Source: Pseudomonas capeferrum
GTDB taxonomy: Bacteria > Pseudomonadota > Gammaproteobacteria > Pseudomonadales > Pseudomonadaceae
Length of the DNA stretch: 64,000 nucleotides
Direction of reading: 5' to 3'
Assembly: GCF_013523055.1 (NCBI RefSeq)
Contig: NZ_JAAMQM010000007.1
Location: 124,001-188,000 of the forward strand
The position numbers were made by a program, and so were the translations under genes. Position 1 is the stretch's first letter. Every line of letters starts with the position of its first letter. Shown here in pieces: positions 46,401 through 54,262 of this stretch. The notes beneath the pieces were generated by a model. It saw nothing but the letters and a program-made list of their open reading frames with translations, was not told the origin of the DNA and searched no databases.

Positions 46401-48303
46401 GCGTGTCGTTGAGCTGCTGGATATCCAGGTCCAGGCCCTCGCTGTAAGTGAACGCGAAGTCATGGATCCAGTACTCCCGGCCACTGGCATGACGCAGGCG
46501 ATAAGGGAATTCGCCGAGGACTCGCAGGCCGAGGTTTTCCAGGATCGGCAGCACGTCGGACAGCGCGAGCGGCGTATCGGCGTGGTACAGCTTGCAGTGC
46601 AGCAAGCGCTCGCCGAGCTGGGTCAGCGGCTGGTAGAAGCTCATGACCAGCGGCTTGCTCTCGGACAGGGCCAGCACATGCTGCATGTCGACCACCGCCA
46701 AGTGGGCGGCGAAGCGCTCCCGGTAGCCGGCCGGGAAGCCCTTCGGGAATTCGGCGAGGATATTGGTGCCCTGAGCCTCCCCAAAGTTCTCCACCACCAG
46801 CGTCGAATAGTCATCCTGCCAGGAGCGGCAGGCCTGGATCACTTCGTTTTCAAGCTGCTGGGGATCGATATCGATGCGGTTCTTCGGATCGACCCGCAGG
46901 ATCAATTGAACCCGCGCCAGTACCGATTCGGAGAAGAAGGTCCAGAACTCGCAGTCGCTGGCCTTCAAGCGGTCCATCAGGACCTGCTGGATCTTCTGCC
47001 GCACTTCCGTGGAATAGATTTCCCGCGGCACATAGGCCAGGCAGTAGCAGAATCGACCATACGGGTCCTTGCGCAGGAACACACGGATCTTGTTGCGCTC
47101 CTGGATCTGCACGATCGACATGACCGTGCCGAACAGCTCGTCGACCGGAGTCTGGAACAGGTCGTCGCGCGGCAGTACCTCGAGGACCTGGGTCAGCTCC
47201 TTGCCCAGGTGGGCCTTGGCGTCGAACCCGGAGCGGCGCTCGACTTCGGCGACCTTGCCACGGATATACGGAATCGAATGCACGCTCTCGCCATACACCG
47301 ACGAGGTGTAGAGGCCCATGAAGCGGCATTCCTTGATGACCTTGCCTTCGGCGTCCAGCTGGCGGATCGACACGTAGTCCGGGTAGGCCGGACGGTGCAC
47401 GCGGCTCGGCAGCGCGGCCTTGGCGAAGGACAGCAGCAACGGTTCATTGAGGTAGGCGACGGCGTAGTCTTCGATACGCAGGTCTTCGGCGCTCAGCCCC
47501 GCGCGCAGGCGACGGGTCAGCCCCAGGAACGACTGCTCGTCGTAGACCATGCGGCCACCCTGCGCATCGGCCTGCACGGTGAATTCTTCATAGCCGAGGA
47601 AGGTGAAGTGGTTGTCCAGCAGCCACTCGAAGAATGCGGTGACCTCGCCTTTCTCGTGATGCGCCGGGCCATAGGGTGTCTGTTCGACCAACGCGGCGAC
47701 TTCACGCAGCTTGGCTTTCATCGGCTCGAAGTCGGCGACGGCCACCCGCACTTCGGCCAGCACCTGCTCCAGCTCACGGGCAAGAGTCGCCAGCTCGGTG
47801 GCATTGGCGCAGCGGTCGATCTCCAGGTACATCAGCGACTCATGGCCGACGCCTTCGCCCTGGGTGCCCTTGGGCAGCAGCTCGAGCAGGTCGCCCCTGT
47901 CGTCGCGACGCACGCTCAGTACCGTGGTCTGCAGGGTGTGGATGCTGTAGCCGCGGCGGTTCAGCTCGGTGCGCACGGAGTCGACCAAAAATGGCAGGTC
48001 ATGGTGCAGCACTTCGACCACGGTATGGGTCGATTGCCAGCCATGACGTTCGTAATCGGGGTTGTAGACCCGGACCTGAGGGTGTTCGGGATCGAAGCGC
48101 TCGATGATGCGCCAGGCAGAAAGAGTGCAGCCGACAAGGTCGGAGAGCCGGCGCTGGGTAAGCTCGGCCATGGAAATGATGCCAAAGAACTGTTCGGCGA
48201 ACAGTGCCACCTGTGGCAGTGACTGTTCGCTGATGTGTTGCGCCAGGGCCGCTTGCAACTGCTGCTGGAAGTCGGCTTTGCTGGCTGCAGTGAAGAACGC
48301 CAT
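43438..48303 (-). CDS. gdhB: NAD-specific glutamate dehydrogenase, large (GDH-180) type
   Basis: 1621-residue catabolic enzyme converting glutamate to 2-oxoglutarate and ammonium. It is of the very long proteobacterial class: an N-terminal regulatory half with ACT-like segments (to about 720), the catalytic core with VGAKGGF and the dehydrogenase region around GIGDMAGDVFGNG, and a long helical C-terminal domain. The ATG at 48303 (MAFFTAASKADFQQQ) has GGAG nine bases before it; the open frame up to 48498 adds unlikely residues. A GACCGGTC dyad lies 217 bp upstream. Confidence 0.97.
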   Translation of the reverse strand: MAFFTAASKADFQQQLQAALAQHISEQSLPQVALFAEQFFGIISMAELTQRRLSDLVGCTLSAWRIIERFDPEHPQVRVYNPDYERHGWQSTHTVVEVLHHDLPFLVDSVRTELNRRGYSIHTLQTTVLSVRRDDRGDLLELLPKGTQGEGVGHESLMYLEIDRCANATELATLARELEQVLAEVRVAVADFEPMKAKLREVAALVEQTPYGPAHHEKGEVTAFFEWLLDNHFTFLGYEEFTVQADAQGGRMVYDEQSFLGLTRRLRAGLSAEDLRIEDYAVAYLNEPLLLSFAKAALPSRVHRPAYPDYVSIRQLDAEGKVIKECRFMGLYTSSVYGESVHSIPYIRGKVAEVERRSGFDAKAHLGKELTQVLEVLPRDDLFQTPVDELFGTVMSIVQIQERNKIRVFLRKDPYGRFCYCLAYVPREIYSTEVRQKIQQVLMDRLKASDCEFWTFFSESVLARVQLILRVDPKNRIDIDPQQLENEVIQACRSWQDDYSTLVVENFGEAQGTNILAEFPKGFPAGYRERFAAHLAVVDMQHVLALSESKPLVMSFYQPLTQLGERLLHCKLYHADTPLALSDVLPILENLGLRVLGEFPYRLRHASGREYWIHDFAFTYSEGLDLDIQQLNDTLQDAFVHIVGGDAENDAFNRLVLTAGLPWRDVALLRAYARYLKQIRLGFDLGYIASTLNNHTDIARELTRLFKTRFYLARKLTRDDLEDKQQRLEQAIVTALDEVQVLNEDRILRRYLDLIKATLRTNFYQTDVNGQSKSYFSFKFNPKLIPELPKPVPKFEIFVYSPRVEGVHLRFGNVARGGLRWSDREEDFRTEVLGLVKAQQVKNSVIVPVGAKGGFLPRRLPLGGSRDEIQAEGIACYRIFISGLLDITDNLKEGGVVPPTNVVRHDDDDPYLVVAADKGTATFSDIANGIAIDYGFWLGDAFASGGSAGYDHKKMGITARGAWVGVQRHFREHGINVQEDPITVIGIGDMAGDVFGNGLLMSEKLQLVAAFNHLHIFIDPDPDTASSFAERKRLFDLPRSAWTDYDSSLISDGGGVFPRSAKSIAISPQMKERFAITADRLTPTELLNALLKAPVDLLWNGGIGTYVKASSESHADVGDKANDALRVNGNELRCKVVGEGGNLGMTQLGRVEFGLQGGATNTDFIDNAGGVDCSDHEVNIKILLNEAVHNGDMTEKQRNQLLGSMTDEVATLVLGNNYKQTQALSLAARRARERIAEYKRLMADLEGRGKLDRPIEFLPSEEQLAERLTAGQGLTRAELSVLISYSKIDLKEQLLKSQVPDDDYLTRDMETAFPPSLVSKFGEAMRRHRLKREIVSTQIANDLVNNMGITFVQRLKESTGMSPANVAGAYVIVRDIFHLPHWFRQIEALDYQVPAEIQLTLMDELMRLGRRATRWFLRSRRNEQDAGRDVAHFGPKIAQLGLKLDELLEGPTRERWQVRYQSFVEAGVPELLARMVAGTTHLYTLLPIIEASDVTGQEPAQVAKAFFAVGSALDLTWYLQEISNLPVENNWQALAREAFRDDIDLQQRAITISVLQMNDAPADMDARVTVWLEQHRVRVERWRAMLEDLRNATTIDYAMYAVANRELVDLAMSGQGVVVPA

Positions 48304-48694
48304 CTGTGGTACTCCGCTTGGGCTTTTTGTCTGAGTGAAGCGTCGCGTGCGTCCGCCGTGTACGGAATCAACCATAGTCAATCCGTGGTGGCAGGACGAT
48401 GAAACCAGGCGTTGAACGTGACTGGCACGCTCATCCATTTCGCGGATGGGCATGTGCAAAGACGACTGCGCGCAGGCTGTGTCTTTACGAATGTCCATCG
48501 ACTGGGCAGCTTAACGACTGACCGGTCGTCAGGGCTTGCAGCGCTGCGACATATTCGGTCAATGCCCGGTAGCCACCTATTCATGGAGCGGCCGAAGGGT
48601 GGCAGAATTCCATTTCATTCCTCCGATCGAGTCGCCCATGCAATTGAAAACCGCCCTGCTCTTCGCTACGCCCTGCGACGATGAGGAAGACAAC
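48304..48694. promoter_or_regulatory. Divergent region between gdhB and a small gene
   Basis: 391 bp without a convincing gene. The only notable element is GACCGGTC (48520-48527) within CGACTGACCGGTCGTCAG, an imperfect dyad of the kind bound by TetR-family proteins. Assignment is speculative. Confidence 0.3.
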
Positions 48695-48991
48695 ATGGCC
48701 ACCCTGTGCTGCCACAGCGACCAGGGCCGGATGTTCCTGCTCACTCGCTATCCGGACGAAGACACCGTCGACCTGACGCTGGATGATGAGCCTTCGACGC
48801 TCGATGGCTTGAAGGTCACCTTCGGCCCGTCCCGCCTGCTGATCGAGGTGGCCGCCGGCGATAGCGACGCGCTGCGAGGCGATGACCATCTGGAAATTCT
48901 CCACGCCACCCCCGCCGGCGACCTCGACGAAGTGGAGTTGACCTTGCGGAACATTCTCGAGGGTACGGGCACATACGTCAGCGAACGCTGA
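48695..48991 (+). CDS. Small acidic protein of unknown function (98 aa)
   Basis: No recognised domain. From the ATG at 48695, GAGGAAG lies six bases upstream; an ATG at 48638 in the same frame would add 19 residues but has no ribosome-binding site. The product is rich in Asp/Glu/Leu with alternating beta-like segments (FLLTRYPDEDTVDLTL, RLLIEVAAGD) and no membrane segment. The frame is consistently coding-like in codon use. It converges with the DUF2235 gene. Confidence 0.65.
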   Translation: MATLCCHSDQGRMFLLTRYPDEDTVDLTLDDEPSTLDGLKVTFGPSRLLIEVAAGDSDALRGDDHLEILHATPAGDLDEVELTLRNILEGTGTYVSER

Positions 48992-49025
48992 AGCGGGTGC
49001 CTGCCGGGTCGCTCGCCGGCACGGC

Positions 49026-49056
49026 GGGTGCCGAGTCTTCCGACGACTCGGCACCC
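49026..49056. terminator. Perfect 12-bp hairpin between converging genes
   Basis: GGGTGCCGAGTC (49026-49037) pairs with GACTCGGCACCC (49045-49056), loop TTCCGAC. It sits in the 83-bp gap between the 98-aa gene and the DUF2235 gene. No T-run on either strand. Confidence 0.55.
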
Positions 49057-49074
49057 ACGCCAACGCCATTGCCC

Positions 49075-50454
49075 TCAGACATTGTCGAGACAGACCCGTC
49101 CTCCCGCTGCCGGTCGATTGACATAGAAAACGTCCAATGCGGTGTTGCCCTGGTCGAGAGGCGGATTCCAGTGCGCGGAGGTATGAACGTACCGGGCGCT
49201 CAGCATCGCGAGCTCGGCCGCGTCCAGGCCTTGATCGCCACGCCGCCCCATCGCATGCTCGCGAAGCTTGCGACAGACCTCTTTCAGCTCCTGCGGTAGA
49301 CGCAGCTGCTCCCGTTCCTCACCTAGCGCCATCAGCGGAACGTTCTGCTGGCGCGCCATCTCGTACATGATCCGCAGGTAGATGCGTGACAGATGTCCGA
49401 ACACTTCCCGCTCGCGGACAATGGCCGCAAACACCTGCTTCTCCGGCGCCTCCCCTTTGCGCCGATCTCCCCGCACACATTTCTCCCAGGTTTCGATACG
49501 TACCGTCGGGTCACCCTTCATCGAGGCCAACCTGGCGGCGACGCTTGCATAGGCCGCGGTTTTTTCAATGGGTGTGGAGCGCGAGACCCGGTTGGAGCAT
49601 GGCTTGCACAGCATCACTCGTTCACGCATACGCGGCAGATAGCCTCCACCGATATCCGAATGGGCGCCTGGCAGCCGAATGTCGTTGTCGGTGCGCACCA
49701 GCGCGAAATTGGCCCGGTGCTCGTCGGCAGCCACCAACTGCACCACCTTGCCTGCCACGTCCGCACCCAAGCCCAGGCGCAATCCGGCAAAACGTTCGTT
49801 GCCTGGGCTGAAGTTGCCCGCCAGAGGCGAGACGACGGCGGCGACCGTATCGAACAGTCCGATAAAGGCGATATCCAGGTCGGCACTCCAGGAAAATTCG
49901 CTGACGAACAGGCCGGGATGTCCTTGCAGCGCCTTCGCCAGGCCACTCTGCGGTCCTGTACGCAACTCGTTGGCAAAATGCCTTGCCGCCGCGGCGCCAC
50001 GGCTGAACCCGAACAAGTCGAAGCGGATCGAGGCGATTCGCCTGGCCGGTTGCGCGAAAGCGGCGCGAACGACCTGCTCGCAAACTGTCGCGACCGCTTG
50101 CGCTACACGGTGCCTGATACCGCCCCGCCAGCGCCCCGTCGCCTGCACATACCTTGAATCATCCCCACCGCTGGTGGTGCCGATACCCTCTATGTAGGTC
50201 TTGAGGAAAAGATCCCGGCCTGGCTCCCCAATTTCTTCTCTGTAGAGCTCGTAGAGCAATGCCACATTGGTTGGCGCGCTGCCATAACTGCCATGCAAGG
50301 CTGGCGTGACTGCGGAGATATCAAAGGAAGCGCTGTCGTCGATCTCGCCGCCCCCGGTCTTCACCGCGTTGTCCCGGTTGTTGCCAGTACCATCGAAAAA
50401 CACCCCGAACCGCAGATTCACGGCGTGAGGCGGCTGCCTGTCCTTCGTCTCCAT
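49075..50454 (-). CDS. DUF2235 hydrolase (type VI lipase-like), orphan
   Basis: 459-residue alpha/beta-hydrolase-like protein. FFDGTGNN near the start, nucleophile GFSRG with Ser151, GLFDTV with Asp202 and HSDIGGGY with His265 are the conserved features of DUF2235, which includes the Tle1 family of type VI secretion phospholipase effectors. No signal peptide or membrane segment is evident. The ATG at 50454 has GGGAGG at ideal spacing; one at 50493 is weaker. No vgrG, PAAR, adaptor or immunity gene lies nearby, so either a stand-alone intracellular hydrolase or an orphan effector. Confidence 0.85.
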   Translation of the reverse strand: METKDRQPPHAVNLRFGVFFDGTGNNRDNAVKTGGGEIDDSASFDISAVTPALHGSYGSAPTNVALLYELYREEIGEPGRDLFLKTYIEGIGTTSGGDDSRYVQATGRWRGGIRHRVAQAVATVCEQVVRAAFAQPARRIASIRFDLFGFSRGAAAARHFANELRTGPQSGLAKALQGHPGLFVSEFSWSADLDIAFIGLFDTVAAVVSPLAGNFSPGNERFAGLRLGLGADVAGKVVQLVAADEHRANFALVRTDNDIRLPGAHSDIGGGYLPRMRERVMLCKPCSNRVSRSTPIEKTAAYASVAARLASMKGDPTVRIETWEKCVRGDRRKGEAPEKQVFAAIVREREVFGHLSRIYLRIMYEMARQQNVPLMALGEEREQLRLPQELKEVCRKLREHAMGRRGDQGLDAAELAMLSARYVHTSAHWNPPLDQGNTALDVFYVNRPAAGGRVCLDNV

Positions 50455-50794
50455 CTTCGACCTCCCATCGACAAAAGCCGAATGGAAGGCCAATGAGGTC
50501 GAGGGATGAATCAGGCGCTTCGGTAAAGGTCGCAGGCAAAGTCAATGCAAGGCAGGTAAAGAAAAAACCAGCCGCGTGGCACTGCCGCCTACGGCCTGAC
50601 GTCGACAAGTCTCATGCAGGCGTGAACGGGCGGCAGGCGCCCGGCTACGGTCCCGTGGCGTCCATCTCGCATGGCTGGAGGAGAAATTTCCGTATCGCCA
50701 TTGGTCGCCGCCCCTCCGGATGCATTAAAGTATCAGACCCGCCCGGGTACCAGCGTCCCAGCTTGCCCCGGCCTTTTTCCAGGAACCGTCGACG
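50455..50794. promoter_or_regulatory. Divergent region between the DUF2235 gene and moxR
   Basis: 340 bp, must hold both promoters. I see no convincing promoter, repeat or additional gene. A TTGGTC/TAAAGT pair at 50701-50731 has a 19-base spacer, too long for a good sigma-70 site. Confidence 0.3.
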
Positions 50795-51754
50795 ATGGAA
50801 CACCGTGAAGCGCTGAACGCGCTGCGCACTTTTCTTTCCACCCAGATCCTTGGTCAGGAGAAGCTGGTCGATCGTCTGCTGATCGTGCTCCTGGCCGACG
50901 GCCACATGCTGGTCGAAGGAGCGCCGGGGTTGGCCAAGACAAAGGCCATCAAGGAACTCGCCGAGGGTGTCGAGGCGCAGTTCCATCGTATCCAGTTCAC
51001 CCCGGACCTGCTGCCCGCCGACATCACCGGTACCGAGATCTATCGCCCGGAGACCGGCAGCTTCGTGTTCCAGCAAGGCCCGATCTTCCATAACCTGGTG
51101 CTGGCGGACGAAATCAACCGCGCCCCGGCCAAGGTACAGTCGGCGCTGCTCGAAGCCATGGCCGAGCGCCAGGTCAGCGTCGGGCGCAGCACCTATGACC
51201 TGTCGCCGCTGTTCCTGGTCATGGCCACCCAGAACCCGATCGAGCAGGAAGGCACCTACCCCTTGCCCGAGGCCCAGCTCGACCGCTTCCTGATGCATGT
51301 GAAGATCGGTTTTCCCGATGCCGCGGTCGAGCGACGGATTCTTCAGCAGGCGCGAGGCGAAGCGCTCAATGGCGAGACCAAGCCGGAGCGGCGAGTCAGC
51401 CAACAGGCGATCTTCGCCGCGCGCAAGGAGATCCTCGGCCTGTACATGGCCGATGCCGTGGAGGAGTACCTGGTGCAGTTGGTGATGGCCACGCGCACCG
51501 CGGCCAAGTTCGATGCCGAGCTCGCCGACTGGATCGCCTACGGCGCCAGCCCACGGGGCTCGATCGCGCTGGATCGCTGCGCGCGCGCCCATGCCTGGCT
51601 CGCGGGACGCGATTTCGTGAGCCCCGAGGACATCCAGGCGGTGCTGTTCGACGTGCTGCGTCATCGCATCATCCTCTCGTTCGAGGCCGAAGCGGCAGGC
51701 GTCGACCAGGACCGCGTGGTCCAGCGCATTCTCGACGTCGTCGCTGTCGCCTGA
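50795..51754 (+). CDS. MoxR-family AAA+ ATPase
   Basis: 319-residue chaperone-like ATPase. Walker A GAPGLAKT at 42-49, Walker B LVLADEINRA, sensor ATQNPIEQEGT. MoxR proteins work with von Willebrand factor A (VWA) domain proteins to insert metals or mature complexes; the next genes encode such partners. It is first of an operon with 3-bp gaps or 4- to 8-base overlaps through to BatD. Confidence 0.95.
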   Translation: MEHREALNALRTFLSTQILGQEKLVDRLLIVLLADGHMLVEGAPGLAKTKAIKELAEGVEAQFHRIQFTPDLLPADITGTEIYRPETGSFVFQQGPIFHNLVLADEINRAPAKVQSALLEAMAERQVSVGRSTYDLSPLFLVMATQNPIEQEGTYPLPEAQLDRFLMHVKIGFPDAAVERRILQQARGEALNGETKPERRVSQQAIFAARKEILGLYMADAVEEYLVQLVMATRTAAKFDAELADWIAYGASPRGSIALDRCARAHAWLAGRDFVSPEDIQAVLFDVLRHRIILSFEAEAAGVDQDRVVQRILDVVAVA

Positions 51755-51757
51755 CCT

Positions 51758-52702
51758 ATGCCCACGCCCCAGCAGGCCGAACCCGGCATCCGCATCGGTC
51801 TTACCGAGCTGATCGAAATGCGTCATCGCGTGCGCGAGATCCAGCTGTTCTCAAGGCCTGGCCAGCGCAGCCCGCTGGTGGGGCTGCACCACTCCAAGCT
51901 GCGCGGGCGTGGCGTGGATTTCGATCAGGTGCGGGTGTACCAGGCCGGCGACGATGTACGCAACATCGATTGGCGCGTCACCGCACGGACCCAGGAACCG
52001 CACACCAAGCTGTTCCACGAAGAACGCGAGCGACCGATCTTCATTCTGGTCGAACAGAGTCAGCGACTGTTCTTCAGCTCGGGGCTGGTGTTCAAATCGG
52101 TCCTGGCGGCCCAGGCCGCGGCATTGTTCGGCTGGGCCGCCCTGGGCCACAACGATCGAATCGGCGGCCTGGTGTTCGGCGACAACGAGCATTACGAAAT
52201 CAAGCCCAGGCGCAGCAAGCAGAGCCTGCTGCAACTGCTCAACCGGATGGCCAAGGTCAATCAGTCGCTGCACACCGAGGCGATATCGCAGCCTGACAGC
52301 CTTGGCCTGGCGTTGCGCCGTGCCCGCGAAGTCCTGCGCCCCGGCAGCCTGGCGATCATCATCTGCGACGAGCGTGCTCTGGGACCTTCGGTCGAGCAGC
52401 ACCTGACCCTGCTGTCACGGCACTGCGACCTGCTGCTGCTGCCGATTTCCGATCCGCTGGACCATGCCCTGCCCGCAGCGGGCCTGCTACGGTTTGCCCA
52501 ACGTGGGGCGCAACTGGAGCTCGACACCCTCGACGCGGGCTTGCGCCAGCACTACCACCAGCAAGCGCAAGCGCGGATCGAGCGCTGGGAGCTGCTGGCG
52601 CAGAAGCTGCGAGTCCTGTTGATGCCGTTGAGTACCCAGAGCGAGATGATCGAGCAGTTGCGCGAGTATCTCAACGCTCAACGTCCGGGGAAGACCAAAT
52701 GA
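51758..52702 (+). CDS. DUF58 domain protein
   Basis: 314-residue cytoplasmic protein with the DUF58 signature around GRGVDFDQVRVYQAGDDVR and DWRVTART, followed by a VWA-like half (FILVEQSQRLFFSS, in place of a full metal site). DUF58 proteins almost always follow moxR. Gap to moxR is three bases; its end overlaps the next start by four. Confidence 0.93.
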   Translation: MPTPQQAEPGIRIGLTELIEMRHRVREIQLFSRPGQRSPLVGLHHSKLRGRGVDFDQVRVYQAGDDVRNIDWRVTARTQEPHTKLFHEERERPIFILVEQSQRLFFSSGLVFKSVLAAQAAALFGWAALGHNDRIGGLVFGDNEHYEIKPRRSKQSLLQLLNRMAKVNQSLHTEAISQPDSLGLALRRAREVLRPGSLAIIICDERALGPSVEQHLTLLSRHCDLLLLPISDPLDHALPAAGLLRFAQRGAQLELDTLDAGLRQHYHQQAQARIERWELLAQKLRVLLMPLSTQSEMIEQLREYLNAQRPGKTK

Positions 52703-53193
52703 ATCCCCTGGACCAGTTGCACCCGCTGATGGCGCCGCCAGCCATCGGCTGGTGGCCGCCCGCGCCCGGCTGGTGGCTGCTGCCCTTGCTCTTGCCGTTG
52801 CTGGTCTGGAGTGCGTGGCGCCTGCGCCACTGGCGGCCCGGCCCACGTCGCGTGGTGCGCGCCGAACAACCGCTCGATCCGGTCCGCCAGGAGGCCCTGG
52901 CCGAGCTCGCGCGTTTGCCCCGCCCCTACGATGGCGCGCCGGCCGGCGCCTGGCTGCAACAGATCAATGCGCTGCTCAAGCGCCTGTGCCGGAATCACTA
53001 CCCCGGCGCCAACAGCCACACCCTCAACGGTCGCCAATGGCTGGCCTTCCTGGACAACCGCTGCCCTGCCGCGGGCCTGACCCGCTGGATGGTGCTCGTC
53101 GAGGGCGCCTACAAGCCTGAATGCAGGCTCGATGACAAGGCGATCGCCGGCCTCAGCCAGGCGGTCGAGACCTGGATTCGCAAGCATGTTTGA
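52699..53193 (+). CDS. DUF4381 membrane protein
   Basis: 164 residues: one membrane helix at about 22-42 (Trp-rich, WWPPAPGWWLLPLLLPLL) and a soluble C-terminal part with a conserved LKRLCRNHYPG stretch. Typical third gene of MoxR-DUF58 operons; biochemical role unknown. Overlaps both neighbours (four bases upstream, eight downstream). Confidence 0.88.
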   Translation: MNPLDQLHPLMAPPAIGWWPPAPGWWLLPLLLPLLVWSAWRLRHWRPGPRRVVRAEQPLDPVRQEALAELARLPRPYDGAPAGAWLQQINALLKRLCRNHYPGANSHTLNGRQWLAFLDNRCPAAGLTRWMVLVEGAYKPECRLDDKAIAGLSQAVETWIRKHV

Positions 53194-54262
53194 ACTGGCC
53201 TGGCCCTGGATCCTGCTGCTGCTGCCGCTGCCGTGGCTGTTGCGTCTGTTGCTGCCGCCCGCCGACAGTGGCGAGCCGGTGCTCAAGGTCGGCTTCCTCG
53301 GCGAGCTCGAGGGCCTTGCCGGGCGTCGGGCGCGGCTCAACCTGCCGACCTGGCGCCAGCAGGCACCCGTGGTGGCGATCTGGCTGCTGTTGTTGCTCGC
53401 GGCGGCTCGACCGCAGTGGCTGGGCGACCCGGTACCGGTGGCGGCCAGTGGACGAGACCTGCTGGCGGCCGTGGACGTTTCCGGCTCGATGGACTTTCCC
53501 GACATGCATTGGCAAGGCGAGGACGTCAGCCGCCTGACGTTGGTCAAGGCGCTGCTCGGCGATTTCCTCCAGGACCGCCAGGGTGATCGTGTCGGCCTGA
53601 TCCTGTTCGGCAGCCAGGCCTACCTGCAGGCGCCCTTGACGTTCGACCGGCGGACCGTGCGCACCTACCTGGACGAAGCGCTGATCGGCATCGCCGGCAA
53701 GAACACAGCCATCGGCGACGCGATCGGCCTGGCGGTCAAGCGCCTGCGCGAACGGCCGGCACAGAGCCGAGTGCTGATCCTGATCACCGACGGCGCCAAC
53801 AACGGCGGGCAGATCCATCCCCTGACCGCTGCCCGTCTGGCTGCCCAGGAAGGCGTGCGCATCTATACCATCGGCATCGGCGCCAACCCCGAGGCCAGTG
53901 GCACGCCCGGCCTGCTCGGTCTAAACCCGAGCCTTGACCTGGACGAAGCCTCGCTCAGGGAAATCGGCGAACTGACCCATGGTGCCTACTTCCGGGCCCA
54001 CGATGGTGTCGAGCTCGCCTCCATCGGCGACACCCTCGATCAGCTCGAGCCGGTGGCGCAGCAGCCTACCCGCGCGCGTACCGCCAAGCCCCTGTACAGC
54101 TGGCCATTGGCGCTGGCCCTGATGCTCAGCGTACTGCTGGTGATCGCCGCGCAATGGCCTGACAATCTGCTGCAGCGGCTCCTGCGCCGCCCCCGCTTTC
54201 TGCAACCCCACCCCGAATGGCAGGAGCGCCTCAAGCGCCTGCGCCTGAGGAAACGGCGATGA
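53186..54262 (+). CDS. BatA-like von Willebrand factor A membrane protein
   Basis: 358 residues. Two N-terminal hydrophobic segments (about 4-23 and 61-75), a VWA domain (about 92-290) with an intact metal-ion site: DVSGS at 97-101 plus the later Thr and Asp motifs (LITDGANNGG), and a C-terminal helix near 305-325. The likely partner of MoxR in the inner membrane, exposing the VWA domain to the periplasm or cytoplasm depending on topology. Confidence 0.92.
   Translation: MFELAWPWILLLLPLPWLLRLLLPPADSGEPVLKVGFLGELEGLAGRRARLNLPTWRQQAPVVAIWLLLLLAAARPQWLGDPVPVAASGRDLLAAVDVSGSMDFPDMHWQGEDVSRLTLVKALLGDFLQDRQGDRVGLILFGSQAYLQAPLTFDRRTVRTYLDEALIGIAGKNTAIGDAIGLAVKRLRERPAQSRVLILITDGANNGGQIHPLTAARLAAQEGVRIYTIGIGANPEASGTPGLLGLNPSLDLDEASLREIGELTHGAYFRAHDGVELASIGDTLDQLEPVAQQPTRARTAKPLYSWPLALALMLSVLLVIAAQWPDNLLQRLLRRPRFLQPHPEWQERLKRLRLRKRR

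Noticed and set aside
43801..48222. 1473-codon open frame on plus, antisense to gdhB
   Set aside because: Shadow of the real gene in GC-rich DNA: composition rich in Gln/His/Val/Leu/Arg with no motif, while the minus frame encodes a complete GDH.
50701..50731. Sigma-70 promoter of moxR (TTGGTC / TAAAGT)
   Set aside because: 19-base spacer and poor hexamers; not better than chance.
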